Of a stretch of DNA of 64,000 bases, positions 33,219 through 42,333 are shown piece by piece (the stretch's first letter is position 1; every line of letters starts with the position of its first letter). A model generated the notes under the pieces. The model saw nothing but the letters and a program-made list of their open reading frames with translations, was not told where the DNA came from and did not search any database. A program made the position numbers and the translations under genes. The DNA comes from Desulfosporosinus sp. HMP52 (GTDB taxonomy: Bacteria > Bacillota > Desulfitobacteriia > Desulfitobacteriales > Desulfitobacteriaceae), in assembly GCF_000765145.1 (NCBI RefSeq), contig NZ_JMGA01000010.1, forward strand, positions 1-64,000, given 5' to 3'.

Positions 33219-34469
33219 CTAACCATTGTTTAGTTGATTCAACAATTCATCATGGGAGTTTATCATTATGTGAATATCGGTAACTTTTTGACGACTCTCG
33301 TTTTCAAAGAAAATTACTAGTTGGTAACGATCTATAAGATAATATATTGTTCTATCTGGTTCTTCCATATTTATATTGGATTTATGGGGTGGGCCAAGTA
33401 CATTTTTCACTTCATCACTGTTCATACCATATTTAACCCCAAATGCTTTTATATCCTTATTCCTCCGAATAAAGACTCCACTAATAGTTTGAACACCCTT
33501 CGAAATTAAACAAAAGGTATCAAACCCTGGATACCGGGAAGAAACCATCCCGTTTTCATAATTAGGCTGCGTAGTCATGCGACCTGTTTTATCTGAATAA
33601 TCCTCTTTAATCGGATTTCCGAAAATACTATAAGCGGTTTTTAAATCTTTTCCTATGATCGCCTTAAATCTTTCTGTGTAATCATCCGTATTTTCCTGTG
33701 CCTTTTTAGCCTCTTCTTCCTTTTGAAGATTGGCATAATCGATCTTTAATTTCAACACTTCTTGATTATTTTGATCAGCTTTAATGGCCTGATCCAGGTA
33801 ATTTAATGCTTTCTTATAATCTTTACTATCCGCAGATTTATTTGCCTTTTCTATCGTTTCATCTACAAACAATTTCTTGCATTGATCGATCTTTACCTGT
33901 GCATCTGCATACCTTTCAGTGTCTTCTTTAATTACCTTTTGAAATGAATCCATAGCCGGTGAATATCGCTTTTCATTCATATATAGAACACCTTGGTCAT
34001 AACTCGCTTTAGACGCACTAATGGCCTTTGCCGACTCTAAATCAGCATTAAATTTCGTAGTATCCTTTTCATGGTCAATTGTGGTTATGTCCTTTAAAAT
34101 ATTATTCGCTGAGACTAGATCGCCCTCTTTTATATACACCGTAAACAATTCTTCTCTTGCAGGGACATTGTTTTCGTCTAAATCAATGACCTCTTTAAGA
34201 ACTGATTCCGCCTTTTTATAATCTTTGGTGGCAATATAAGCGTCTCCTAATCCCAATCTAGCAGGAATATTTTTAGGATCAATCTTAAGTACTTTATCAA
34301 AAGCTAGAATAGCCTCATGGTACTTTCCTTCTTGCAAATACTTATTACCGAGATTTAGTTGCCTCTCCGCTCTGGCGATCGGTGTGTTTGTTGCGTAGGC
34401 TACTCCTCCACCGATGATCAGAACAAGAACCGAAACAATGATGATTACTAATTTTCTTGAAATTTTCAC
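33219..34469 (-). CDS. Exported TPR protein, array member 1 (BamE-like end)
   Basis: A 416-residue protein with an N-terminal signal or anchor helix (KLVIIIVSVLVLIIGGGVAYA). TPR repeats cover about 35-260, starting ERQLNLGNKYLQEGKYHEAI-LAFDKVLKIDPKNIPARLGLG. The C-terminal domain (about 275-410) includes FGVKYGMNSDEVKNVLGPPH followed by strands, a layout like small BamE/SmpA-type folds. GTG start after GGGGGAGAAGG. It shares its first 150 or so residues with three downstream-numbered paralogs, while the C-terminal domain is unique. Probable protein-protein adaptor outside the membrane. Confidence 0.82.
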   Translation of the reverse strand: MKISRKLVIIIVSVLVLIIGGGVAYATNTPIARAERQLNLGNKYLQEGKYHEAILAFDKVLKIDPKNIPARLGLGDAYIATKDYKKAESVLKEVIDLDENNVPAREELFTVYIKEGDLVSANNILKDITTIDHEKDTTKFNADLESAKAISASKASYDQGVLYMNEKRYSPAMDSFQKVIKEDTERYADAQVKIDQCKKLFVDETIEKANKSADSKDYKKALNYLDQAIKADQNNQEVLKLKIDYANLQKEEEAKKAQENTDDYTERFKAIIGKDLKTAYSIFGNPIKEDYSDKTGRMTTQPNYENGMVSSRYPGFDTFCLISKGVQTISGVFIRRNKDIKAFGVKYGMNSDEVKNVLGPPHKSNINMEEPDRTIYYLIDRYQLVIFFENESRQKVTDIHIMINSHDELLNQLNNG

Positions 34470-34628
34470 CCTTCTCCCCCTTTATAAATGATAAATTCAC
34501 AAAGTTAGATTCCGCGAACTAATCCAATCTAAAAGAACATATTACGTTATGAATAAAATCTAAAAAAACCGGAAAATCTGAAGAAAACATTTTTATATAT
34601 TTCTCACTATTTCTAATTTCCATAAGCC

Positions 34629-35816
34629 CTAAATAAATCTAAAAGTATCAAAAATCCTCGGCACATCCTTACGGATTATACCAAATTCTTGCATTTCACT
34701 TTCATTTCCATAAATGCAATCATAACCATTTTTATCATATGAAATATATAATTTGTCATTATGAGTCGCAAATACAGAGAGTCTATCAACCTCATCATAT
34801 AGATCATTAACTGTACCCCTTACAGTACAGATATTGAAAATCATTTCTTTTCCTTCTTTCGCTTTATAGCTGAAAGTCACACGGTAAGTATCAACATTTT
34901 TATAGCCCTTATAAGATGTTTCTTCAACAGTATATTTTCCTTCCCAAATTTTAGGTATATCTATAGCGAAACCACATGTCTTATTTTCATAGACAATTGA
35001 ACCTTTAGAAGGTGCTTTAGCAGTATCATTCGACCCCTTTACCTCAAGAGCCTTTTTCTTCTCCTCTTGTTGAGCATTCGAATAATCATCCTTCAACTTC
35101 GAAGCATCCTGATTATTAGGATCAACCTTAAGAACCTGATCTAATAAATCCAATGCTATTGGATAATCCTTATTTGAACCAGCATCCTTTGCTTTCAGCA
35201 GAGTTACATCAACAAATGTCTTCTTACAATCACCAATCTTCGTCTGAGCATCTGAATACCTCTCAGTATCCTCATTAATCACCTTTTGTAAAGAATCTAC
35301 CGCTTCAAGATATAGCTTATCATTCATTTGCTTAACCCCTTGGTCATAACTAGCTTTTGAGGCATTAATCGATTTAGCAGATTCTAATTCCGAGTCTAAT
35401 TGCTTGGTATCAGCCTTAGGATCGATTGTAGTGATTTCCTGCAAAATACTATTTGCATCATCTAGTTTTTTCTCTTTCATATATAAGTTAAATAAATCTT
35501 GCCGAGCCGGTATATTGTATTTGTCTAAACTAATAACTTCTTTCAACACAGCTTCTGCCTTAGAATATTCTTTGGCAGCGATATAAGCCTTGCCTAAGCC
35601 AAGTCTTGCAGGAATATTCTTAGGTTCAATCTCAATTACTTTTTGAAAAGCTAAAATAGCTTCTTGGTATTTACCTTCTTGTAGGTACTTATTACCTAAT
35701 TTTAGTTGCCGTTCTGCTATAGCCGTTGGAGTGTTTGTTGCATAGACTGCTCCTCCCCCGATAATTAAAACTAGAATTGTAGCAATAATAATAATGAATT
35801 TCTTGGATAATTTCAC
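34629..35816 (-). CDS. Exported TPR protein, array member 2
   Basis: A 395-residue protein, GTG start at 35816 after AGGTGGGG (an upstream ATG at 35990 would prepend an implausible 58 residues). Anchor helix FIIIIATILVLIIGGGAVYA, then TPRs (ERQLKLGNKYLQEGKYQEAI and following, about 35-265). A low-complexity link precedes a C-terminal domain (about 275-395) beginning SIVYENKTCGFAIDIPKIWE with a beta-rich pattern reminiscent of PsbP-like or lipoprotein folds. Paralog of the neighbours by N-terminus; C-terminus unrelated to them. Confidence 0.8.
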   Translation of the reverse strand: MKLSKKFIIIIATILVLIIGGGAVYATNTPTAIAERQLKLGNKYLQEGKYQEAILAFQKVIEIEPKNIPARLGLGKAYIAAKEYSKAEAVLKEVISLDKYNIPARQDLFNLYMKEKKLDDANSILQEITTIDPKADTKQLDSELESAKSINASKASYDQGVKQMNDKLYLEAVDSLQKVINEDTERYSDAQTKIGDCKKTFVDVTLLKAKDAGSNKDYPIALDLLDQVLKVDPNNQDASKLKDDYSNAQQEEKKKALEVKGSNDTAKAPSKGSIVYENKTCGFAIDIPKIWEGKYTVEETSYKGYKNVDTYRVTFSYKAKEGKEMIFNICTVRGTVNDLYDEVDRLSVFATHNDKLYISYDKNGYDCIYGNESEMQEFGIIRKDVPRIFDTFRFI

Positions 35817-35996
35817 CTTTTCCCCACCTTTTACCAAAATTTTATTAAAAGTAATTGTTTTTAACTTTAAGTTAAATTGGCTTATTAATACTAAGTTCTT
35901 CCATTGGCATCTGACGATTCTAACCATTATACAAAGTTTTTTATCCTCAAAATCAGGGCTGATTTTTGTGGGTAACGCTATTTGTTCCACGCTTAC

Positions 35997-37193
35997 CTAT
36001 TCGACAGTCGCTTTGACTAAATCTGCTATTGCTTGTATTTGAATACCAATGTTTACCCGATAATTATCAATCACGACCTTTGCTTTACCACTTTTATTTG
36101 TAAGGTGTTTTGATGCATTAAGTATTGGCAAAGAAGTAACGCTCCTATCGCCCTTAAAATAAGGAAGTTTCATTTGATCCGCTACACTGACAGTGAAGAC
36201 GTATCCGTCACCATCACCATAATTTTCACTATATTCGTAAGTACCATCTAATTCTATTTGACCAGAAAAGCTTGCTTGAACTGAGCCATAACCATAATCG
36301 TCAATTGTTTTTACAGTTAAGCCTGCAATTACATCTCCAACTTTAACTGTGTTTTTATCAATAACATTAGAAGTTTGATTTCTTGTAACTTTGACTGCTG
36401 TATCTTTTTCAGCTTGAAGCTTCGCCGAATCGGCCTTTGCCTTAGCAATTGCTTGAGTATATTGGACAATTAGGTTCTTTATATCTTGATTATTCGCGTC
36501 TATTTTTAATACATCATTTAAGATCTTTATAGCATCATCGTACTTTGTCGCTTTAGCTAAATCTGAAGCACTTTGTAAACTACTCTCCACATACGCCTTC
36601 TTGCAGTCACCAATCTTCGTCTGAGCATCTGAATACCTCTCAGTATCCTCTCTAATTACCTTTTGGAATGAATCTACAGCTTTAAGGTATTGCTTTTCAT
36701 TCATTTGCTTAACCCCTTGGTCATAACTTGCTTTTGAGGCATTAATTGCATTAGCAGATTCTAAATCTGAACTTAGTTCCTTCACATCCCCACTTGTGCC
36801 TATTTTAATTATTTTTTGTAACATAGCATTTGCTTCCTCTAATTTCCCCTGCATTAAATAGACTCTACACAAATCTTCATGTGATTCAAGATGATTGGGT
36901 TCTATCTCAAATACTTCTTGCAAAACCTTTTCCGCTTTTTCGAACTCATTAGTTGCTACATAAACTTTACCCAACCCCAATCTCGCTGGGATGTTTTTAG
37001 GTTCAATCTGGATTACCTTTTCAAACGCCAGGATAGCTTCCTCATATTTACCTTCTTGCAAATACTTATTTCCAAGATTTAATTGACGTTCTGCCCGAGC
37101 AGCAGTCGAGTTTGTGGCATAGACCACTCCACCACCGATCAGCAATACCAGTGCAGTAATTACGATTATTACAATCTTTTTTGTAATTTTCAT
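35997..37193 (-). CDS. Exported TPR protein, array member 3
   Basis: A 398-residue protein with anchor helix IVIIVITALVLLIGGGVVYA and TPRs from ERQLNLGNKYLQEGKYEEAI. The C-terminal domain (about 270-398) begins KNTVKVGDVIAGLTVKTIDD and contains strand-rich segments with YGYGSVQASFSGQIELDGTY. No match recognised. The starting ATG follows CGAGGCAGAGGAAA. The next paralog remnant lies just upstream. Same array as members 1, 2 and 4. Confidence 0.8.
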   Translation of the reverse strand: MKITKKIVIIVITALVLLIGGGVVYATNSTAARAERQLNLGNKYLQEGKYEEAILAFEKVIQIEPKNIPARLGLGKVYVATNEFEKAEKVLQEVFEIEPNHLESHEDLCRVYLMQGKLEEANAMLQKIIKIGTSGDVKELSSDLESANAINASKASYDQGVKQMNEKQYLKAVDSFQKVIREDTERYSDAQTKIGDCKKAYVESSLQSASDLAKATKYDDAIKILNDVLKIDANNQDIKNLIVQYTQAIAKAKADSAKLQAEKDTAVKVTRNQTSNVIDKNTVKVGDVIAGLTVKTIDDYGYGSVQASFSGQIELDGTYEYSENYGDGDGYVFTVSVADQMKLPYFKGDRSVTSLPILNASKHLTNKSGKAKVVIDNYRVNIGIQIQAIADLVKATVE

Positions 37194-37306
37194 TTTCCTC
37201 TGCCTCGCTTTACTAACTTCTTTACCTTTTAAAGTTTGTAATTCGTCATTTATTAAAATAGACGGTGTAATCAGGTAACTGGTTAGTTGAAACTAAAAGT
37301 CCAAAA

Positions 37307-37650
37307 TCAATTTATATTAATAGTTCCTGGATAATAATTAATTCCAACTATTTGACCGTTTTCATCTAAATAAAATACAGCAGCATAGTAACTACCGCTA
37401 CCCTCAAAAACGATGTTGTCACCTGTGCGTATGCTATACGTATCGTTCACAAAGGATTTACTTTTATCTAATGCGCGAGAATTATACAGTTCATTCTGAT
37501 TCCAATAATCTTCAATAAGTTTATCTGTTATTGGCTCTTTAGATATATATTCTTCTAGGAAATAGCACTTATTAAGATATTCTCTTGGTTGTATTTTTTA
37601 AATACTGTTTCAGCTTTCTCGAACTCTTCGGTCGCAACAAGTATATCTTA
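37307..37650 (-). pseudogene. Broken TPR paralog of the array
   Basis: The minus strand reads ILVATEEFEKAETVFKK, matching the VYVATNEFEKAEKVLQE segment of member 3. The frame then shifts at a run of six A's and continues QPREYLNKCYFLEEYISKEP, ITDKLIEDYWNQNELYN and a beta-rich end FVNDTYSIRTGDNIVFEGSG...NYYPGTININ, stop at 37307. The N-terminal anchor and most TPRs are absent. It is a decayed fifth member with yet another C-terminal domain. Confidence 0.75.
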
Positions 37651-37652
37651 TT

Positions 37653-38723
37653 TTAATGTTTAAACCATTTGCTTTTTGAAATTGTATAAATATCTCCGGT
37701 CTTTTTAATTACGTAGATGCATTGCGCGTTAATATAAAACTCATAATATGGTAGTCCTGCTATCGGAGGATGACAGTCCACTGCCGTCGCATACTGAGAA
37801 ATCTCTTCATCGCTCTTAAACGTCCCTTCACGGTAGTAATGTAACTCAGCCCATACTAAACCTTTTGATTCAATTAACTTACGTGCTTGATCTATGGAAG
37901 TTATCTTGTCATCCGTTTTAGATGTAGGGATATCTTGTGCTATCTTTGTAGCAGCAGCAGATGCTTTTATCTTGGTAATTTCTTGAGTATATTGGTCAAT
38001 TAACTTTTTTACGTCTTGGTTGTTCGTATCCATTTTCAGCACATCATTTAATATCTTTATAGCGTCCTCATATTTATTTGCTCTGACCAAATCCGTAGCG
38101 GTTTGAATACCATTATCTACATATGATTTATTGCACTCACTAATCTTAGTCTGTGCATCCGTGAACCTTTCCTTGTCTACTTCAATCACCTTCTCGAATA
38201 GATGCATTGCCTCAAGGTATTGTTTATTATTCATTTGCTGAATTCCTTTGTCATAATTAGCTTTCGACTCACTAAGCGCTTTGGCTGCAGCAAGATCTGA
38301 GGTATATTGTTTTACCATGTTATTGTTAGGATCAATTTGAATTATTTCGTTTAATATAGCATGAGCCATATCCAAGTTGCCTTCTTTTAAGTACACATTA
38401 AACAAATCCTCCCTCGCTGGGATATTTTTGTCGTCTATACTGACAACCTCTTTCAATACTGCTTCTGCCTTTTCTAATTCATTCCTAGCCACATACACCT
38501 TGCCCAGACCCAACCTTGCAGGGATATTTTTAGGTTCAATCTCAATTACTTTCTGAAAAGCTAAAATAGCTTCCTGGTATTTTCCTTCTTGCAAATATTT
38601 ATTTCCAAGGTTTAATTGGCGTTCAGCACGGGATGTTGGATTATTTGTTGCATAAGCCACTCCACCACCGATAAGAATCACTACAAAAGCTATAATGACA
38701 GCTATTTTTTTGGAAGTATTCAA
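37653..38723 (-). CDS. Exported TPR protein, array member 4
   Basis: A 356-residue protein, TTG start at 38723 (MNTSKKIAVI) with GAGGGG 6 bases upstream. Anchor helix IAVIIAFVVILIGGGVAYA then TPRs (ERQLNLGNKYLQEGKYQEAI and following) to about 255. The C-terminal domain includes SIDQARKLIESKGLVWAELH and YEFYINAQCIYVIKKTGDIY, about 80 residues, unknown. First intact member of the array downstream of the kinase locus. Confidence 0.8.
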   Translation of the reverse strand: MNTSKKIAVIIAFVVILIGGGVAYATNNPTSRAERQLNLGNKYLQEGKYQEAILAFQKVIEIEPKNIPARLGLGKVYVARNELEKAEAVLKEVVSIDDKNIPAREDLFNVYLKEGNLDMAHAILNEIIQIDPNNNMVKQYTSDLAAAKALSESKANYDKGIQQMNNKQYLEAMHLFEKVIEVDKERFTDAQTKISECNKSYVDNGIQTATDLVRANKYEDAIKILNDVLKMDTNNQDVKKLIDQYTQEITKIKASAAATKIAQDIPTSKTDDKITSIDQARKLIESKGLVWAELHYYREGTFKSDEEISQYATAVDCHPPIAGLPYYEFYINAQCIYVIKKTGDIYTISKSKWFKH

Positions 38724-38767
38724 CGCGATCCCCTCATTTCCACACAAAATCCATATTAGAGATTCTT

Positions 38768-39157
38768 TTATTTCCCTATCACCTCTGTCCCTGTTTGCCC
38801 TATAAGCTCAGTTCCAAAAACACCCTGATTATCTTCAGATGCTAATATATCCGTTCCTGTTCCGGTAGCTAAATTCCTAGATTCCAGTACATCCGTCCCA
38901 GTTCTTGATTCCGGCAAAATGTCAGTCCCCTTGTCATTTCCATAGATACTTTCAGTAGCAACTACATCTGAATGTTGGCTAAACAAACTACTTGGTTTTG
39001 AACTGTTAGATATCATACTAAAATCAGCTGCTTCTTTCTGAGCTTTAAGTTCTCTTTTCCGCATGGTCACAAAGAAAAAAATAGCCAAAATCACAGTAAT
39101 TATTAACCCACTTATACCGAATATAATCATCAGCATGCCTTTGGTCATGGTCATCAT
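38768..39157 (-). CDS. Single-pass membrane protein with five GT[DE] motifs
   Basis: A 129-residue protein: one N-terminal membrane helix (MLMIIFGISGLIITVILAIF), a basic stop-transfer stretch (RKRELKAQK) and a cytoplasmic tail. The tail repeats a short motif: KGTDILPES, TGTDVLES, TGTDILAS, FGTELIG and TGTEVIG. No family recognised. FHA domains bind pThr with preference for an aliphatic or acidic residue at +3, which these Thr sites offer. The gene is 15 bases after the Ser/Thr kinase, and an FHA protein lies three genes upstream, so a role as phospho-scaffold is attractive but unproven. Confidence 0.7.
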   Translation of the reverse strand: MMTMTKGMLMIIFGISGLIITVILAIFFFVTMRKRELKAQKEAADFSMISNSSKPSSLFSQHSDVVATESIYGNDKGTDILPESRTGTDVLESRNLATGTGTDILASEDNQGVFGTELIGQTGTEVIGK

Positions 39158-39172
39158 AACTTAATCACTTCC

Positions 39173-41170
39173 TTATGTAATCCAGTTCTTACTTTTAAGT
39201 TCACTAATAAGATTAGCCAACGGTTGTATGGATGGGGTGTTTTCCCCCTGTGGAGCATACTTAACAGCCTGAAGATAATTATCATAGGTTCTTTGATAAT
39301 TTCGAAGCTCATTTGCTTTTCGATTCTCAATATCTGCATATAAAAATGCTAATTGCATATAGCAGGTATACTCTTCCGAAAACAGCTTTCTCATTTGCAA
39401 AAGTGTTTTTTCAGCTTCGGTAAAGTTTCCTATTTGTTGATAGATTATGGCGACGTTTCTATAGATATAAGACCTAGAGGAAAATCCTTGGGTTAACAGA
39501 AGATTGAAATTTGTCAAAGCCTTATTAAATAGTTCATTTCTGTTGCCAGAGGTATTTACAGCGTTATCGTAATACGCCGCTCCCAACATTTCGGTAATAG
39601 CAATGTCGCTTTTATCTTTTAAATCGCTTTTGGCACGCTCTAATATTGCAATTTCTTTTTGCACAGCTAAGTCACCAAGAATGCTTTTAGAATCCTTATA
39701 ATTTTCAGCCAGGGAAATGAACGCTTTCCTCTTTAAGTCTTCACTTTGAGTTATATTTAAACATTTGGTAAAGTCCGATTCTGCTTCAGCAAAGTTCTTT
39801 TGAGCACGAGCTAATTCCCCACTTACATACCAAGTTACGTCCTCCCCTAACCCCTTGTTCTTTAATTCATTTAACTGAGCCATAGATTCATCTAGTTCCC
39901 CGCTTCTAGCTAAGCTGACAGCCCTATCTCTGCGATAGGTAACGCTAGAAAGATTGAGCTCTGCGGCTTTTGTAAGATTATCTGTGGCATTTTTGTAATC
40001 ATGATTTTCAAAGTACGCAGTACCAAGAATATAGTAAATTTCAGCATCATAAGTAGCATTTTGTACATTAGGGAAGACCGTCTTATTAAGATAGTTTATG
40101 CATCCATCATAATCACCTTTATTCAGGTAGGTATGTGAAGTTTCTTTATAGCCCTCAATTCTTGTGGGCATTTTAGCAATTGCTTGTTCAAAGACATTGA
40201 GCGCATCTGGGTATTGCTTTGCGTGCATGAGCTCTATTCCTTGATTGACCATAGAATTATACTCATCAAGTTTCTCCTGAGCAATTTGTTTAAACCCAGC
40301 CCAAGTTAGATATGAAAATCCAACAATTAACACTATTAAGAAAACAGTCAAGGTATTTTGAATTAAATGTCTGCGCTTATACGCTTTATCAAATTTGTAG
40401 ATATTGTTGAGATCATGCAGTAAATCAAAAGCCGATTGATATCGCGAGTTGGGATCAGCCTTTGTGCATTTTGCAATTATATATTCCAGTCCAACCGAAA
40501 GTTTTGGGTCTAATTCTCTGATTGGCCTTAAATCATACGGTGGATCGTTAGGACCTTTCCCAGTTGCTAAGTGATATAAAGTTACACCCAAGCTATAAAT
40601 ATCTGTCCTTGCGTCTGTTTGTGAAGTTCCATATTGTTCTGGAGCTGCATATCCTCTTGTTCCTATGTAGGTCGTGTCACTTTGAGAGTCTTTTTTATAT
40701 TCACGAGCGATACCGAAATCGACAATGACTACTTTCCCTTCTTTATTCAAAATCAGATTAGAAGGCTTCATATCCCGGTAGATAATTGGATTCGGCTTAC
40801 TATTGTGCAAATAGATCAAAGACTCTGTTATTTGCTTTGCCCAATTTATTACATTCTTCTCCTGAATTCTTTTTATTTGTTTTAACTCATCTTCAATAGA
40901 AACCCCTTCTATATAGTCTTCAATAATGTATATATTGTCATCGTCTTCAACAATATCAAAGACCCTAGCTATTCCCGGGTGGTTTAAATTTTTCATAATG
41001 TTAGGTTCGGCAAGAAGATCAACTTTCTCACTATTTTTCTTGTTCACCGCCTTGATTGCCCAATACGAGTCCAGTTTTACGTTTCGTGCAAGGTAGACCG
41101 TGCCCATGCCTCCAGAGCCTAATGGTTTTATGATTTCGTATTTACCTTCGAACACCTTTTCATTAATCAC
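39173..41170 (-). CDS. Membrane Hanks-type Ser/Thr kinase with TPR domain
   Basis: A 665-residue kinase. Catalytic domain about 10-265: glycine loop GSGGMGTVY, Lys in WAIKAV, catalytic loop IIYRDMKPSNLIL (a YRD variant of HRD), metal motif VDFG, and YAAPEQYG closing the activation loop. One membrane helix (LTVFLIVLIVGFSYLTWAGF, about 285-305) leads to an outside TPR array (about 315-650). This replaces the PASTA repeats of PrkC, so the sensor is TPR-based. Start GTG at 41170 after GAGGAA; TTG 41176 is too close to it. Follows PP2C and FHA genes. Confidence 0.92.
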   Translation of the reverse strand: MINEKVFEGKYEIIKPLGSGGMGTVYLARNVKLDSYWAIKAVNKKNSEKVDLLAEPNIMKNLNHPGIARVFDIVEDDDNIYIIEDYIEGVSIEDELKQIKRIQEKNVINWAKQITESLIYLHNSKPNPIIYRDMKPSNLILNKEGKVVIVDFGIAREYKKDSQSDTTYIGTRGYAAPEQYGTSQTDARTDIYSLGVTLYHLATGKGPNDPPYDLRPIRELDPKLSVGLEYIIAKCTKADPNSRYQSAFDLLHDLNNIYKFDKAYKRRHLIQNTLTVFLIVLIVGFSYLTWAGFKQIAQEKLDEYNSMVNQGIELMHAKQYPDALNVFEQAIAKMPTRIEGYKETSHTYLNKGDYDGCINYLNKTVFPNVQNATYDAEIYYILGTAYFENHDYKNATDNLTKAAELNLSSVTYRRDRAVSLARSGELDESMAQLNELKNKGLGEDVTWYVSGELARAQKNFAEAESDFTKCLNITQSEDLKRKAFISLAENYKDSKSILGDLAVQKEIAILERAKSDLKDKSDIAITEMLGAAYYDNAVNTSGNRNELFNKALTNFNLLLTQGFSSRSYIYRNVAIIYQQIGNFTEAEKTLLQMRKLFSEEYTCYMQLAFLYADIENRKANELRNYQRTYDNYLQAVKYAPQGENTPSIQPLANLISELKSKNWIT

Positions 41171-41301
41171 AACCAATTCCTCACATTCTGAAAATATATA
41201 TAGAAGGAATGTTCTTCATGATCGTTAGGATCTATTAAATAAATAGTAAAAAAGACTACAATTAATATAATAATTTCAAGAAGTTTTTTTGCCCCCCATA
41301 A

Positions 41302-41469
41302 TCTAAAGATTGGCTTTACTATAAAGAATTAGAGAAGAAAATTATCCCTGGTGATTATGTAAGGGGAAAAGAAATTAAGGGGCAGGACTGTATTAAAGGA
41401 TACCATTGGTTAAGTAAACTCTTATTACGTATTAATCATGATTATTTATTTTTCGAAATATGTCCCTAA
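41302..41469 (+). pseudogene. Possible small gene remnant antisense to the PP2C 3' end
   Basis: A 55-codon open frame after a TAA reads SKDWLYYKELEKKIIPGDYV, RGKEIKGQDCIKGYHWLSKL and LLRINHDYLFFEICP, ending TAA. The composition is protein-like (Trp/Tyr/Gly), but there is no start codon or ribosome-binding site and part overlaps the phosphatase gene. Could be chance. Confidence 0.25.
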
Positions 41470-42328
41470 TCCAGTTCTTTTTCTGGAAATTAGCATTTAC
41501 CAGTATTACTGTGATATTGTCAAGCCCTCCACCGTTGTTAGCCATTGATACCAATGTCTCTGTTGCAATTTGCAGCTTATGGTTTTTCTTTTTTACTGTT
41601 TGCAGATAATTAAACCAAACAAACTCTTCGACCATGGTATAAAATCCATCACTACAAACTAGGATTGTTTCATCCCCCTTAAAAAAACTATGATAAATGT
41701 AGGGTTCTATTCTTTCTTTTACTCCTAGACATTCTGTTAATATGTGTCTGGAAGGATGATTCTTGGCTTCCGTGGGTGTTAACCTTCCTTTTCTGAGCTG
41801 TTCGGCGACCCACGAATGATCCTCAGTGAGTTGTTCTAAATGTCTGTTAACTTGGTAGATCCTACTATCGCCTATATGTTTGATTAAGTAATCATCCTTA
41901 TAGAGAAAGAAAACGCTGAGGGTTGTTCCTATCTTCTTTCCTCTCTGCTCCCCTTCCATGATAAGGGTATCGTTAATCTGATGAAAAACGCGGGTAAGTT
42001 CGCTATCCACCATCTCTAAGAAGAGCGGAAGTTTTGAAGACAACTTCAGATTGATTGTCCTGGACGAGTTTCTTTTAGAGTCCAATCTTGCCTCTTCGGT
42101 AAATATGGCAGGAATTCGTTCTTCCCACCATTGGTGTAAATACTGAATAGCTATGCCACTAGCAATGTCACCCGCAGCAAGCCCGCCCATTCCATCAGCC
42201 ACTGCGCATATTGCTATTGTATTCCCCTCATGATCCAAATCGGCTTTATATAATCCCCTATCTTCATTAATAGGTTTTACGACCCCTTTGTCTGTTGCCA
42301 TTGCGAATTCATACTTTGAACTTTTCAT
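41432..42328 (-). CDS. PP2C-family protein phosphatase
   Basis: A 298-residue Ser/Thr phosphatase that would reverse the kinase encoded next. PP2C motifs are complete: ATDKGVVKPINEDR, AVADGMGGLAAGDIASGIA with the metal-binding Asp-Gly, IKHIGDSRIY, LVCSDGFYTMV and GGLDNITVILV. The family is usually about 240 residues; here about 40 extra residues lie between motifs (RLDSKRNSSRTINLKLSSKL). ATG at 42328, 5 bases after the FHA stop, with AGGGATG upstream. A longer frame to 42394 overlaps the FHA gene and is rejected. Confidence 0.92.
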   Translation of the reverse strand: MKSSKYEFAMATDKGVVKPINEDRGLYKADLDHEGNTIAICAVADGMGGLAAGDIASGIAIQYLHQWWEERIPAIFTEEARLDSKRNSSRTINLKLSSKLPLFLEMVDSELTRVFHQINDTLIMEGEQRGKKIGTTLSVFFLYKDDYLIKHIGDSRIYQVNRHLEQLTEDHSWVAEQLRKGRLTPTEAKNHPSRHILTECLGVKERIEPYIYHSFFKGDETILVCSDGFYTMVEEFVWFNYLQTVKKKNHKLQIATETLVSMANNGGGLDNITVILVNANFQKKNWIRDIFRKINNHD

Positions 42329-42333
42329 ATATC

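Noticed and set aside
33219-38723. CRISPR-like repetition
   Set aside because: The repeats are TPR codons in paralogous genes, of gene length and not evenly spaced.
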